Positions 44,740-57,489 of a stretch of DNA of 64,000 nt are shown in pieces. Position 1 is the first letter of the stretch; each line of letters opens with the position of its first letter. Position numbers and translations under genes: made by a program. The stretch is from positions 930,001-994,000 of the forward strand of contig JAYESD010000012.1 in NCBI GenBank assembly GCA_036927565.1, written 5' to 3'. A model generated the notes under the pieces. It made no database searches. It saw only the letters and a program-made list of their open reading frames with translations, and had not been told where the DNA came from. This stretch comes from Tuctoria greenei. Taxonomy: Eukaryota > Streptophyta > Magnoliopsida > Poales > Poaceae.

Positions 44740-47498
44740 TTAGACCCTTACACTATCTTTTTCTGGGCACTTACGACTATCGTGTCCAACATTTTTGCAT
44801 GTCTTGCATCTGCGAATTACTGGTTCTTTATTCTTTCTTTTCTTGCCTTTATCTGCATGTCCCAAAATTCTCTTGCACCTTCCTTTTGAACGAACATCAT
44901 TAGGTGGGAATATTTGCACTTCGTTTGGAATGGTACAACCAATAAATTCCTCTTGTTCTTCTTGTCTAGTGCGAGATAGAGGTTGAAATAACAAGGATAA
45001 TGATTCCAAATTTTGTAATAAAAGGTCCATGCTTTCTTCATATGTCTTGGCCTTTTGACAAATATCTTCGAATTTATTATGCACACATGTCATCTTCTTT
45101 TTAATAGAATCATCCATGGAGGTTGTTGCCTTTTGCATTAACAAATTATCGTACCTACAAAATTAGAAAACATAACATTAACATGATATGACATAAAAAT
45201 AATACTTGTACGATATTATGTTAAAATAAAATTATAGTATGGATATTACCTTTTACAGTATTTTGTCCATCTATCTGGTATGTAGTGTGTTGGTAATTTA
45301 TTCAATCTTGCACCTCTGAGTATTCGTATAATATGACGACATGGTATTCCTTTTGACTCAAATAGCATGCACGAGCACTTATATATCTGATCTTTAGTGA
45401 AACAAATCACCTCTCTAACTCTGTTGTGATTGTCAGTGATGGTAACAATCTTTCTATCCTCCATTTCAGTTGTGCTATGTATATCACAATACTCCCTTGC
45501 AGCTAACACCTCTTCTTGAAATTTTCTAAATACTTCATGTGTAAAAACAGTGGCACTATGTTCTTCTATTTCTCATGAAGTAAATAAACTAGCATTCGTA
45601 TGCATAGAGGTGTTATCATGTATGAGTTCTTCATGTCGTTGACATTTCAATGCAGTGTCAAATCGTAGCCAAAACTCTACAAATGCAAGTTTGCGACCTA
45701 TAAAGCGATTAAAAGATGAATTTGCACTCTCTGACCTTGATGATGTACGAAGAATACCTCCAAGCCAAATGTGAGTAAAATATGTTGGAATCCAAGACTG
45801 GCGAATTTCATATCTGTTGCGTAGCCATTCATTGTCCTCCAAATTATAAGCTGTTATCATGTAATGTCATTGGTTTTCAAATTCATCCACTGTTTTTGAA
45901 CCCCATACACATGAGTTCACTGTTCTCCAGAACTGATCATCCTGTGATAATGTTGGACTAATTTTCTCAGGAAATTTCTTCATTATATGCCACATACACA
46001 ACATATGCATGGTGTCTGGGAAAACTGTAGCAATGGCAGCCCTCATACTGGCATCCTCATCAGTCACAATAAGATTGGGAGCCTTTCCTCTCATAGCTCG
46101 TAAAAATGTTTCAAATAACCAAATGTAGCTTTCAATCTTCTCATCAGCTAAAAAACCAGTACCAAAAAATATAGAACACATATGATGATCCATGCCAGTG
46201 AAAGGTGTAAGTATCATATCATATTGGTTAGTGCTATAAGTGGAGTCAAAACTAACCACATCACTGAAATGAACGTAGTTATTCCTACTAATTGCATCTG
46301 CCCAAAAAACACGAACCAAACGACCATCAATCACTTCATATTCATAGAAAAATTCTGCATCCAACTCTTTTAGTGTCTCAAATTGGTCAATGAACATTTG
46401 AGCATCCGCATTTTTTATTTTCTTTCGGAAATCAGTATAGAAGTTTTGTAGATCTTTTTTTGTGCTATCCACATACTCAAAACCCCCTGCACCCACATGT
46501 AGCAACCTATATGCTTGGGATGTTCCGATGCTTGCTTTGTGACAATTAAATAGAGTTGTTTTAGCCTTCTCACTGACATGTCGTTTGGATCTAAGTAGAT
46601 GAACTTTGCTAGGTGTAACAAGATCATGGTTATGTTCCTCATGAAATCTTGCAATCTCATACTTTCCTTCAATAGTGTGTTTCACATAAATATAAGCTCC
46701 ACACCCACATCTACTCTCCCTAGTAAACCGCAAATTGGATAAATCTTTAGATGTATTACTTTTTTCTGATCTGAAACCTTCTCTTGCACATAAGTACCGT
46801 TTCCATTTAACAAATCCTCTTTTATCATGTCTTTGTTGTCCGATACGAACAGAGAAACCAATATCATGTGCATAGTCTTTGTAAAATTTCTCAACGGATT
46901 CAACATCATCAAATGTCATGCCCACCTATAAATATAAATAATGATTATCTATGAGTATATGAACAAAATGTAAATATATGAAAATTTAAATATATAGAAC
47001 ACTCACTTGAAGAACATTTGTTTTCTTCGTTGGTGTCCTAAATCCATCAGTACTCTTGTCATATTCCGATGTCCTAAATCCATCAGTACTCTTGTCATAT
47101 TCCGAATCACTCCAAGTAGAAGACTGTAACACAAGTCTACACATGACATACAGTCATCTTGCGTTATATATTACGTAATAGTAAAGACATAATACAATAT
47201 AGTAGTACGAAACAGTTAGTACCTATTATTCATGGCGCACTCAGAATCGTCAGCATGTATTTCATGTGACTCGACATTAGCGAGAGGTATATGATTCCAA
47301 ACTTCTTCTATTGTAACTTGTAGCCTGCATGAATATGATTGAAGTGTCAATTTTGTAGAACCAAATAATTTGTATCTCAAACAAAAAATCAGTTTCATAT
47401 TACCTATCCCGAGTGGACGGCGATCGACGATTCCCCTGCGTTATCAAGTCCTGTGCCAAATCTGTACTGCAATTTGTGCCATCATCTTCGCATTCCAT
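44740..47498 (-). pseudogene. FAR1-like MULE transposase, broken
   Basis: A multi-exon gene on the minus strand from ATG at 47498. Short 5' exons (about 47498-47404, 47323-47222 and 47125-47007) precede the main exon (46925-45867). That exon holds a FAR1 DNA-binding domain (GFSVRIGQQRHDKRG, CGAYIYVKHTIEGKYEIARF, EEHNHDL) and a MULE transposase domain with Asp in VVSFDSTYSTNQY and VTDEDASM. A frameshift near 45863 and a stop at 45571-45573 break it. Further on are a SWIM zinc finger (YKCSCMLFESKGIPCRHI) and, after another intron, a C-terminal CCHC knuckle (CKTCKNVGHDSRKC) at 44760-44800. It is like FAR1/FHY3-family transposases. Confidence 0.87.
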
Positions 47499-47820
47499 GT
47501 GATCAGGCGATCGACGATGTGATCAATCAGGTAAGCACGCACTGAAGAGCAGACGCCGTCCGGGTAGACTCACGTACGTACTGAGATCGGTCGAAGTTCG
47601 TAGGCGTCACTGCAGGGGCATCCCGGTGTTCGCGTCTCTCCTGGCGTCGTATTCGTAGGCGTCACTGCAGGAGAATCGTCGGGGAACGGCAGCAGATGCG
47701 CAAGAGTCGACGGAAACACATACGAACGTGCGAGGGCGGCGGCGGTTTTTAGCAGATCGAGGGTTGGGGCACGAGCACGAGCGGATCCCGAACACGACTA
47801 GCGACGTCCAGCGCTTCCGT

Positions 47821-47980
47821 CGGCTCAACTGGGCTCCAGGGGTCCTTTTGCAAAATACAAAAGCCATTGTGGAGGGATTTATGTACAAAATAGCCTTGTA
47901 CCGCAAGATCTTCATCCGGCGGCTGAGGCTTCGAGCTTGCACGCTTGCACCGCTATGGCACTTGCACCGTAGTCGGACCC
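47821..47980 (-). repeat. Right terminal inverted repeat of the MULE
   Basis: Partner of 43603-43762; ends CGTAGTCGGACCC at 47980, followed by target duplication TCATTTTCC. Confidence 0.95.
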
Positions 47981-48604
47981 TCATTTTCCTGCTAAAATTG
48001 AATCACTTGTTCATTTTTAAACAAATGAGTAATGAGATCCATAAATGCCTAATATTGGCTCCACCCCCATTCCCATCAGAAAGTCGGGATATACCACCAT
48101 AGTCGATCTCGATCAAACCAGGCAACAAGCACTAAAACCCCAAGTTACCAGAAATTTATTGATTTCTGTTCAAGATCCACAGTACAAAAGAAAAACACAT
48201 GACATTGCCCCTTGTATTAATCTGAGTTTTGAGAATATCTGAAGTTATGGATTCTAACTAGAAAAGGAGATGATCGGCCAGCTATAACTCGGACTAAGCG
48301 GCGTCTTACAATCAATATTCAGAACCAACAATCCAACAGCTGATCATCTTTTACAAAGAGATATCAAAAATCTATACTCAAGAAGTATAATGGCACCGAA
48401 GTAACACACCACTTTCACCAACAAGCTTTAACAACAAAGAAGCAGGCTAACACCTCTGTGCTGGCGGACCCTCACACCAAAGCTTTTTAACAAGAACAAA
48501 GAAGCAGGATAACACCTCTGTGCTGGCGAACCCTCTGAATTTGTTAACATTTCTGACAAGAAACAGAATGTGGTATACAGAACTGGTGAGATCTTGACAC
48601 AGGT
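47981..48604. other. Region downstream of SEC31, including its likely 3' UTR
   Basis: No gene. The part near 48300-48604 is probably the SEC31 3' UTR. A unit of 50-55 bp containing AAGAAGCAGGCTAACACCTC occurs twice in tandem (48424-48473 and 48481-48535). Confidence 0.6.
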
Positions 48605-51600
48605 TTACATTCTAACATTCTGCCTTGTCTTTATCATACGCTTCAATGCTGCAAGCCAGAAGTTGCACTCATCCCAGTCACTTGTAGTCAGAAGTACCTG
48701 ACACCATTGAACAGTTGTTGGCGGTTGAAAACACAGATTAGGAACTTTGCAGAATTTACTTCGGTGAAGTGAAATCTACCTGGAGGTGCATTGCAGTGGC
48801 AAAATCACTACTATCTAGTGCACTGCACAACTGGATGAGTTTGGATGATACGTTAGGAGATATATCTCCACTATTTAATTTGGCAAACAATGCTCCTATC
48901 TTTCTTGAATTGTCTTCAATTTCACGCTTTTTTGCTTGAGTAGCTTGTGATCCTCCCAGAGCTTTGGATGTCTCATCAAATAGTCTAGTCAGTGTTGCAA
49001 TAACAGGTCTTAGCTCAGCTGCAAAAATAAATCATAGAAATCAGGTCTTAGCTCAGCTACCAAATATTTGCTAATTATTTGGTAGAGTTCAAATGTAAAA
49101 TCTATTCGATCATATCGATAAGGCAAAAACGTTCCTTAAAACCAGAAAAATAAAATGAAGTCTGCTCAGTGTGATGAATATGTTGAAATAGTCCTGTCAG
49201 TGTAACTTTAGCCAGCAAATGAAACAATATATCCAATAGTGTAACAAAAAGAAAACAGGTACAAGACTTGCATCATCATTAGCCATTACACATACCAGAC
49301 ACCTTTGACGTATCAGCTGTCTGAACACTTGGGGGAGGAGCAGGAGGAGCTGGCTGTGCCTGCGACTTTGCCTGTGTGGGACTTGATGGTTGTACAGGAC
49401 TCAAACCTGGCCTCTGAACAAACCCCTGATTGCTTGGTGGCATAAACCTGGATGTTGAGTTCGTTCCAACAAAAGGGGTAAACATCTGGTTAGGCACAGT
49501 TCCTGGTACAGAGGTGCTAGTACCAAATGGAGGGACCGGTGTAGCAGTCTGGAGTTCAGCAGGTGATCTTGGTTGATGGTATGTTGTTGGAGGTCCACTA
49601 CGATACGGAACAGCTGGTCCAGAAGAATGTGGTTGATTTACAACAGCCTGTCAGATGAGTGGTTAGTTTTACAGACATTAAACAAACAAGACAAGAAAGT
49701 TTTAAGTCCTCAGTTCACTTACCGAGTACATCTGAGAACCCAAGGTATTAGGTTGCTGATATTGTTCAGGGTTTTTGAGACCTGGTGGGTTTGCAGGAGT
49801 AAACGTCTTTACTGTTTGCTGTGACATCGGTGCAGGACCAGAACTTGGCTGTTGGTGGAAAATAACATAACAATGAGAATGTTAATTTTGCAGCTAACTG
49901 GAACATTCACAAAAATTAAAATGAGGCAAATGAGCTGGTAAAAAGCAACCAGTAACTTGGGCAGCACAAATTACAGGAACTCACTAAATATCCAAATATC
50001 AATATCACACATCATAATCCATAATTATATTTAAACTTTCATTAAAGCAACTCAAGGGAAATAAAAAATGGAAACTAAGATTTGCCACAAGTCTCACTGC
50101 TATGCAGCAGAACATGTCCGTGGGCGGTGGCAGTTCTTAAATTACCAATGTATAATGAACATGGCCTGCTATGTCCCTGGCACTACATAACTCCCCACTG
50201 GAGCACATCTCCAGAGCATAATTGACCTAGGCTGATTCTCATACATGATACTGAAACCATAAATAAAAAAAAGGATAGAAAAAAAATAAAGCTTCTGAAT
50301 CATATATACCTGGGAAGTAGCGGGTGTGCTTGGTGGAACAAACATATGGGTTGGCTGTTGGGGTTGATATGTGTTGGTGTATCCATAGGCTGCATTAGGT
50401 TGTTGATTATAAACTTCTGAATATGTATTACTGGGCACAGTGTGCGGTTGGGGTGCCTGCAGTTCATAGAGGTTAGAATCTTATATTACAAATATCTCTA
50501 GCAAGAATATTGCTAGACCTACAAGCATTAAACCATGTAGGAGATTTTGAATAGAAAGGAAGATGTACAAGAAGGAACCTGGTAAAGAGTCTGAGAAGGT
50601 TCTGGGGTCATATAACTCGATTGATTTGCAACATAGGAGGCATTGGCGTCGGAAGCAGAACTCCCAGCAGCATCATTCTCTGTAAAAGCATACCTCAAAT
50701 TAGACTATGATATAGAACCTCTGGTGCAATAGATCAGAATAACAGCATGTAAGAAAATTACTCCCTACAGAAAAGGCAAATCAGACTGAGGCACTGAGCT
50801 ATATATGACCAGATTTGAAAGCTTACAGTGCACATGCATAGAGGTTAGAGGGTGACAAAATAATGCTGATCCGGCAACTAGAAACCAGGGAGAAGTCCCT
50901 TTATTTAATAAAGGCATGTCGCAGAAGTGAAAACTTTGTCGAATTCATAAAATGAAAAAATGTAATGTTGAAGTTCATGTTTTAGTTCTGGCAACAGAAT
51001 CAATAAACATTCTATCACGGAAGACTAGCCAAAAGCTTAATGAACTATTGCGACAAGTCATAGTAAACAATCATTAGAAACACCAAAGTCGGGCTATAAG
51101 CTTAATGAACTATTGCTGCATTCTGGGAAGGGTTACGAGTTGATCAAGTAGCCGTTTTTGAATGCCGGCACTGTGTCGCCCTGGCCGAAGATACTGATGC
51201 TAAGTGATGTAGTTCTTCTAAAATAGCGATAGAACGCTGGTATTTTCTGTTTCGTATTGCAGTAGCTAAAAGCTAGCGTAGAACGTTGCAAGTAGTCGGG
51301 CTATAAGCCATTTAAAACTCTGTGATGGATATGTACCGTTTGGATCTCTGTTTCATTAATTGAATGGAGGTGGAGATGTCTCCGGTTCAAAAAACAAATA
51401 GAAACACCAAAGACATCAGGATCCAAAGTTTAAGATCAAGTTTATCGAGTTATGTAATTGGTGAAGGTGATTGATGGACAATGTATCAGAAAATGAAAGC
51501 AAAACGCTTTAAACGATAGCATACATTAAAGAAAACAAAAAAAAAGTGATAAAATAAGTTTTGGGCAACCTTCTGTAGAAAACGCAATTCGATCTCTCAG

Positions 51601-54600
51601 TATCGCTAGCTCATGTGAATGTTCATCTGATCCCAACAGCTTTAAATACTCCATTGCAGTTTTAAGAAGACCTTGACTGGCCAACAGCTCAGCATAGTTC
51701 TCAACAAGCTTAGATACTGATACACTAAACCTCTTGTGGCCTGTAGCAAGGGCTAGGGTAATTGTCTTTTCCATCAAATCCTGCATTTAAACACTAGTCA
51801 GTTAGGACCTTTGTGTTTGGGAGCATGCCATAGAACAAGGAACTTCTATTTTCCATCTGTACCTGGAGAAGATCAACATAAGTCTTCCCACCATCTTCAG
51901 ATTTCAAGTTCCGAGACCATATTTCCACAGTTTTGTCAATATTTCCAGCACAAATATAGCAGAGAGTTGCAGATAGTGTATCTCCAACACTCAGAAGTCT
52001 GGATGCAAGCATGTCGCATAAAACAGTCCATTCCTCTTTCTGAGCAAACTGTTGCAAGTTTAGAATAAGTTAACTCACAATTACAAGCTCATATTGTAAA
52101 TACTATAGATAGTAACCTGACGTCTTCAACCCAGCTACCCCACTGTTTCACTACATCAACAGCTAGTCCACTAGTTAAACCAACCATTCTCCAAACACTA
52201 ATATTAATTGCATGTAGACAATAAATGATTTAATAAGGTTATATTAGCTGTCTTGGGTGCAGCAAAACATTCAAGGGCCTGATTGGCATAGCTGCTGCTT
52301 GTTACAAAAGCAGCTTATTCAAAAAACTTAAAATGCAGCTTTCTAGTTCCTTCCCAGAATGTCCTTATTTAATATGACTGTTGCAGTACCTTGATGTTTC
52401 GCACAGCTTTTGTTTATTTCTGTAGAAAAGCTGAGAAATAAGCTGTCTGAAGAGGGTCTAAGACAGGCTGGTAAGATAACCTCCCCCCGGGAAACGAGTT
52501 CAAACTTCAAAGGGCAATCAATCCTCAGGTGTCCAGTACTGGTTCACATATAACATTTTTTAACTCACAACTCTGGTTTCAGGTGATATCATTAAATAGG
52601 GACACGACACAACTAATAAATCGAGACACTGAGCTAGTTCGAACTTTGAAACGCTAGCTCTTTTTCTATTGAACTGCTGGTCTGACCCAATATCTATAAC
52701 TAGGACTTGCACCATCCACATGGTCATAGAGCACAACAGATAATTTAACATCTGAATCGATATAATACCAAGTAAATTTATGCTAGAATAACAATTAATA
52801 ACTGTAATGCCACTTTAGGCCATATATGAAAGTCCGAACCACCACCTAACTCTTCTCCGTGTGAAGATATTGTGAACAAAAAGGCAAATTGATTGAATAA
52901 CATAAAGGAGTTGCAGCAAGCCTTACTGTGCACAGTAGAGCAAGTGTTTCTTTCCATGAACTTAGTGGCCAAGTACTCACAAAACTCGTTAAATCGTTGC
53001 CCACCATAGCAGAAACAACCTGAGTTTTAAAATGAAACATAATTGTAGTTATCTATCCAAGTATAATTTCAAAAATATATAGACATTGAATGAGCAGCAA
53101 GCAAAGGAAACCTTTAAATAGGGTGAGACATTGTTCTTAAGATAGTGATTTCTTGTGCTTTCCCATAAATCAGTACCACCAGCGTGGGCAATAACCAAAG
53201 CATCCGCCATACGATTTGTAGCGAGGCACTGGTTAACTGCTCCTTTGTAGTCTCCAACTACTAATGCATGCTGAATACTTCTGTCAATGGATGGATCAGA
53301 CGGCACAATATCCACTGGAATTTCCTGCTCTTTCTGTTCACCATTTGTAGAAATTGATTCTTCAGGCGCGCTAGGTTCCGAAGGTTGAGGATTATTGAAA
53401 AAGTCATCCGCGTTATCAACAAGAAATTGAGCATCCATATTATTAGTTGTTGCGGCGTGATCAACATTAAGGGTATTTTCCAATGTTTTGCTCAGTTCAT
53501 CAGTTGAGTTTGCAGTTGGTGCTTCAGGTGGTTCAAAGCCAAGATGAGCAAGCAATTTGGTCCTTGCGACATCCCCATCTTCAAACATAACCCTTAAGAA
53601 GCCCCATGTTTCTCTCTCCTCATCAGATCTACTCAAACACGCACACCATAAGAGTTAGTTGCCATGCAAAAAAAACGGAAATATTCTAACAAGGTGAAAG
53701 GTGTAGTACATACAACGATTCTTCTGATTTTTTTTCACACAGAGCACGGAGCGAACTTTTGTCACCATTCTGCACAGCTGCTTCAAATTCAGTTGATCGG
53801 CTCACCAGACTTTGTTCGATCACCAAATTGCGTACATGCACCTACATAAAACAATATATTAACACAGATGAACTTGTAGAGCACAAAACAGGCAGTGATC
53901 AAGAAAATTAACCTCAGAAGTAGCCACTTGTGCGCCTTGGGCAGGTGCTGCCGGATGGAATGAAACAAGTTTACCCCCGAAGCCAAAAGATGCACCAGTG
54001 GGACATTTCAACCATTTTGGAGCTGGAGCTCTTGGACGAGCTGAATACAATTTTATGGGTCATCATATGAAGAATATACCAGAAAAGCTATGCACACATT
54101 ATAATTGGTGAAAATAACAGCTGAAGATGTTCAGTAATTAAGTTGATATTTCATAAACTTATGACCTAGATGTTTTTTTTTTGCTTGGTATTAACTTTTT
54201 ATAATATTTTAAATGCCAGTGCACCCCAGCAACTTTCTCAAATCCAAAAAGTTCAGATAAAATAAACCAACAAAGACAGAATAAGCACTACAGTAAATAC
54301 AAAATAGTGAGGGAATCAAACCCAGCAATGATTAGAATATTAGAAGCTCGGAAATAGAAAATGACATAATATGGAAACATGGTATTCAGCCTTGTCAAGA
54401 AATGGTGGAAAAGCATTAATAAGATTGAAAGTCTTGTTTAGAAACTTAAGCAATGTGCAGAATGCTAAATTACCTGGGGCACCAACAGCACCACCAGATG
54501 CATAAAGGCCGGAGAACTGTAAAGGATAGATAAGAACTTTTACCAAGACAATTTTGTAAGGCAAATCGAGAAAAATATACTTTATAGCACATGAGATTGG

Positions 54601-56951
54601 CTTGTAAGATAAATGTAAGTAGGGCAAATATACAGTAAAAATGCATCTACTTTACTGATAGCCATGAGTTTTACAGTAATATCAACCAACTACCAATACA
54701 ATTGTTCATTGCGGTGGATTAGGAAATTCTAGGCCGATCACAAATGAATCAAGTTGAAACTAAGTCGATCACAAGACAATTCACTGACTGATGTAATATC
54801 ACCCTCATTACCTCTAGGTTGTGTACACCAATTTTCCCATCAAATGACGCTGCTGCTATGACACCTGGAATTTTCCGGTACCAGTGAATATCAAAGTTTC
54901 CATTAGCGCTTGTTGGTAGCTCACTAATAATCTGTAGCGGAAAAAAAAAACGAAAATGGCTCAATAAGAACATAAGAAGAAACAGCAAATATTCAATCAG
55001 TCTATGTATTGCTCTTTCGAATGTTTGAATACTCATACTATACCTCTCCACTAACAGTATCCCAGCATATTGTTCTATTGTCTTTGGAACAAGTAAGCAA
55101 GAATGAACTATCATAAGGGCACCATGACATAGCAATGACACCTGGTCAACAGAAGAACCACCAGTATCATAAGAAATTTGTGTACATCATCATGCATTTT
55201 AAAAAGAATGGGGGACAGTGAGAGAAAAAACCTTTTGTATGGCCAACAAATTCTCTTACTGGTGAAATGGTCTTCCTGACATCCCAGACCTGCAAGAGTG
55301 TATGAGCAAAGACATCGGCATACATGAAAAAAATATACACAACAAAGTCTGTGATGTAACTGCATTTTCACCTGTTTCTGTAAAAAATGGTGGCATCAAT
55401 TGAACTAACAAATACTTTTCGGTGAAAAAAAAACACGATTCATTCACTTAATAAATAGCTATGAGCTTCACATGGAGAATGGTGTAAGTTAGCGAGTGGG
55501 GTTTGGGGCATCGAGAAAAGGTATTTACTCTCAGAGAAGGCGAGTTGTCATCGTCTGATGCAACAATCAGCTGGGTGGACATGTCTGGGTTCCACTGCAA
55601 AACAGAGCATGGCCTTCTATTTGAATCTGCAAAGCTGTTCAAAAGCATGTTTGAATTTATTAACCCAAATCATAGACAACTTCATTAACATCACGAAAAT
55701 ACAAGTGTAACTTGGACAGCCATGAAAATTACCTGGTCAGTGGTTTCTGGTTTCGTAAATCCCAAACAACTGCAGGGGAAGCAATTTATTAGTCAGATAG
55801 TTTCCAAGTTCAAATGATGCCACACAATTAACCAAGGTTTCCTTTACCTGTCATCCCATTACTAGAAGTGGATGCTACAATATGTTGAAACTTGGGATTC
55901 CAGGATAAACAAGAGATTCCAGCTTGGGCACTTGAGCCAACACTCTGTGAGAATTACAAGGACCGTTACTATTCAAACAATCTGGGCAGACCTAAATGGT
56001 GAGATAACTGAAACATCCAGATTACAGCCCCTGGTTTGATACCCGCATCAAGAAGTGTTACTAGTTCTGGTTATACTGAACACAAATTGAAAATGATAAT
56101 ATTATCTCTTTTAACTCAGAAGATGGATATCTGAAATTGAGTACTAATCACGCTACAATCACGCTAAGCACACAACAGAGCATCATGTTTGCCATAATGA
56201 AGGGGGAGAAAAGTGATCCCACGAGTTACCAATCAGGTCAAACGGTCATTTTCTAAAACAACTAGATGTGTGCAGAAACACTATGGTACCTTGAGTGGCG
56301 GGAACACAGTCGGCTCGCTTGGGTTCTTAAGATCCCAGATGAAGAGGTCCCCCTCGTCAGCCCCAGAAGCCAGCCGATTCGGTGTGAGCTCACTGAACTC
56401 CAATCCCGAAACCTGGCAAACCGAACACGCGCAATCAGCACACGAACACAGACCCCAGAATGACAGGCAGCCCCAGCGACACTCACCGGTCCGGTATGTT
56501 TCTCCAGCCGCGCGACCATGGCGTGCTCCGCTTGTCCCTCGGAGCTGAAACAGCGGCAGGCAATTCTATTCTATCAGAACAGGGAGCAGATCTCGAGTGC
56601 GAGACGGGCGGGCGGGGGAGAGGCGGATCCAGTTCCAGACCTGATCATGTGGAGCGGGTTCCACACGGCGACGGAGCCGTCGCCGAGGCCACCGGCGAGG
56701 AGGCCGAGCGAGAAGGCGTCGGCGGCCGTGCGCGACCAGGCCAGGCGGTTGAAGCGGTCGGGGGAGGGCGCGCAGGCGAGGAGCGCGAGGTCGGGGGAGT
56801 CGGACGCGAAGTCGAGGCCGAAGATCTCGATGTTGGCGGACGTGGAGAAGGTCATGTCGACGGCGCCGCTCATGGTGCCCGCCGCCAGGTACGGCGCGTC
56901 CGGCGCCAGCGCCGTCAGCGCCGCCCGCGGCGCGCTCTTGATGCACGTCAT
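48605..56951 (-). CDS. SEC31: SEC31 homolog, COPII outer-coat subunit (22 exons, complete)
   Basis: Sec31 pairs with Sec13 to build the outer cage of COPII vesicles at ER exit sites. Reading exons with GT-AG borders gives a continuous 1123-codon frame: 56951-56641, 56544-56487, 56412-56290, 55944-55848, 55769-55733, 55634-55529, 55289-55232, 55141-55044, 54931-54812, 54516-54474, 54040-53913, 53841-53714, 53628-53112, 53019-52927, 52048-51863, 51780-51570, 50679-50579, 50456-50310, 49848-49723, 49647-49296, 49018-48780, 48697-48605. Residues 1-340 are WD40 repeats ([28 protein letters not shown]). A helical region follows ([28 protein letters not shown]), then a Pro/Gln-rich stretch (about 810-1010) and a helical C-terminus ending [16 protein letters not shown]. 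Phases agree at every junction and there is no stop, so it is very likely functional. Confidence 0.95.
51089..51398 (+). mobile_element. Short retroposon (5'-truncated LINE or SINE) in SEC31 intron 16
   Basis: 310 bp ending in an A-rich tail (TTCAAAAAACAAA) and flanked by the 14-bp direct repeat TAGAAACACCAAAG at 51075-51088 and 51399-51412. The tail and long target duplication indicate target-primed reverse transcription. It has no coding frame. It lies opposite to SEC31 transcription. Confidence 0.8.
52049..52926 (-). other. Long SEC31 intron 14
   Basis: 878 bp. A segment at about 52275-52465 starts GGGCCTGATTGGCATAGCTG and contains repeated AGCTTATT/AAGCTG words, similar to MITE-like DNA, but I could not define both ends. 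Confidence 0.5.
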
Positions 56952-57265
56952 CGCCGGCGACCGCGCAGATCTGGGCGCGTCTCGCCGCTAGCGCTGGGCA
57001 GGGGGAGGCAGGCGTTACAATGAGAACAGGGGAGACTGCTGTGCTAGCCAAGGAATGATGTGATCTCTATGCGCCGTGATCTGATTGAGTGGGTCACTGT
57101 GCGCCGTTGGATCTCAAGATCTGTCAGTGTAATAATAAGTGTCCTATAATCCCACCATCCAAATCAATCAATTCTTTTTGTTTCTTGAGAGATATTGGAG
57201 CACTAGCAAATCCGTTAGTGTTTCGAGCGGTACCCAAACGGCCCATTTTGATGTTCAAGGCCTTA
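56952..57265 (-). promoter_or_regulatory. Upstream region of SEC31
   Basis: It should contain the SEC31 5' UTR and core promoter. I see no clear TATA box at a suitable distance, in keeping with a housekeeping gene. A MITE at 57266 marks its upstream limit. Confidence 0.45.
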
Positions 57266-57429
57266 GACCATCCGCAGTGGTTCACTGTAAAGCTTACTGA
57301 ACTGTAAATATAAAGTAGATTACTGGAAGTATAGAGTAAGTGTCTAGAGGGGAATGCTGGAAGTATAGAGTATATACTGGAAGTATAGAGGGATAGAGTA
57401 AGTTTTAGAGGGAACTGCTGCGGATGGTC
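57266..57429. mobile_element. MITE upstream of SEC31
   Basis: 164 bp with inverted ends GACCATCCGCAGTGGTTC and GAACTGCTGCGGATGGTC, flanked by TTA on both sides (57263-57265, 57430-57432), as in Tourist-type elements. The similarity of the flanks extends to AGGCCT, so the true ends may lie a few bases further out. The word GGAAGTATAGAG occurs three times inside. Confidence 0.8.
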
Positions 57430-57489
57430 TTAGGCCTGGATCAAGGACAAGGCCCGACGATACCTGGACCGGGAATTTTTTCACACTTT

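Larger units (their letters stand above)
43603..47980 (-). mobile_element. Mutator-like element (MULE) with FAR1-like transposase
   Basis: 4378 bp bounded by 160-bp terminal inverted repeats and flanked by the perfect 9-bp direct repeat TCATTTTCC at 43594-43602 and 47981-47989. The transposase lies on the minus strand. A GC-rich subterminal block (43763-44110) repeats words such as GAGCTCCGCCCC and GGCCGACGCCCCGG. The transposase is broken, so the copy is not autonomous, but the clean ends suggest it was mobile fairly recently. Confidence 0.95.

Noticed and set aside
56460..57051. Long open frames opposite and out of frame to SEC31 exon 1
   Set aside because: Shadows of a GC-rich first exon; the SEC31 frame is supported by in-phase splicing over 22 exons.
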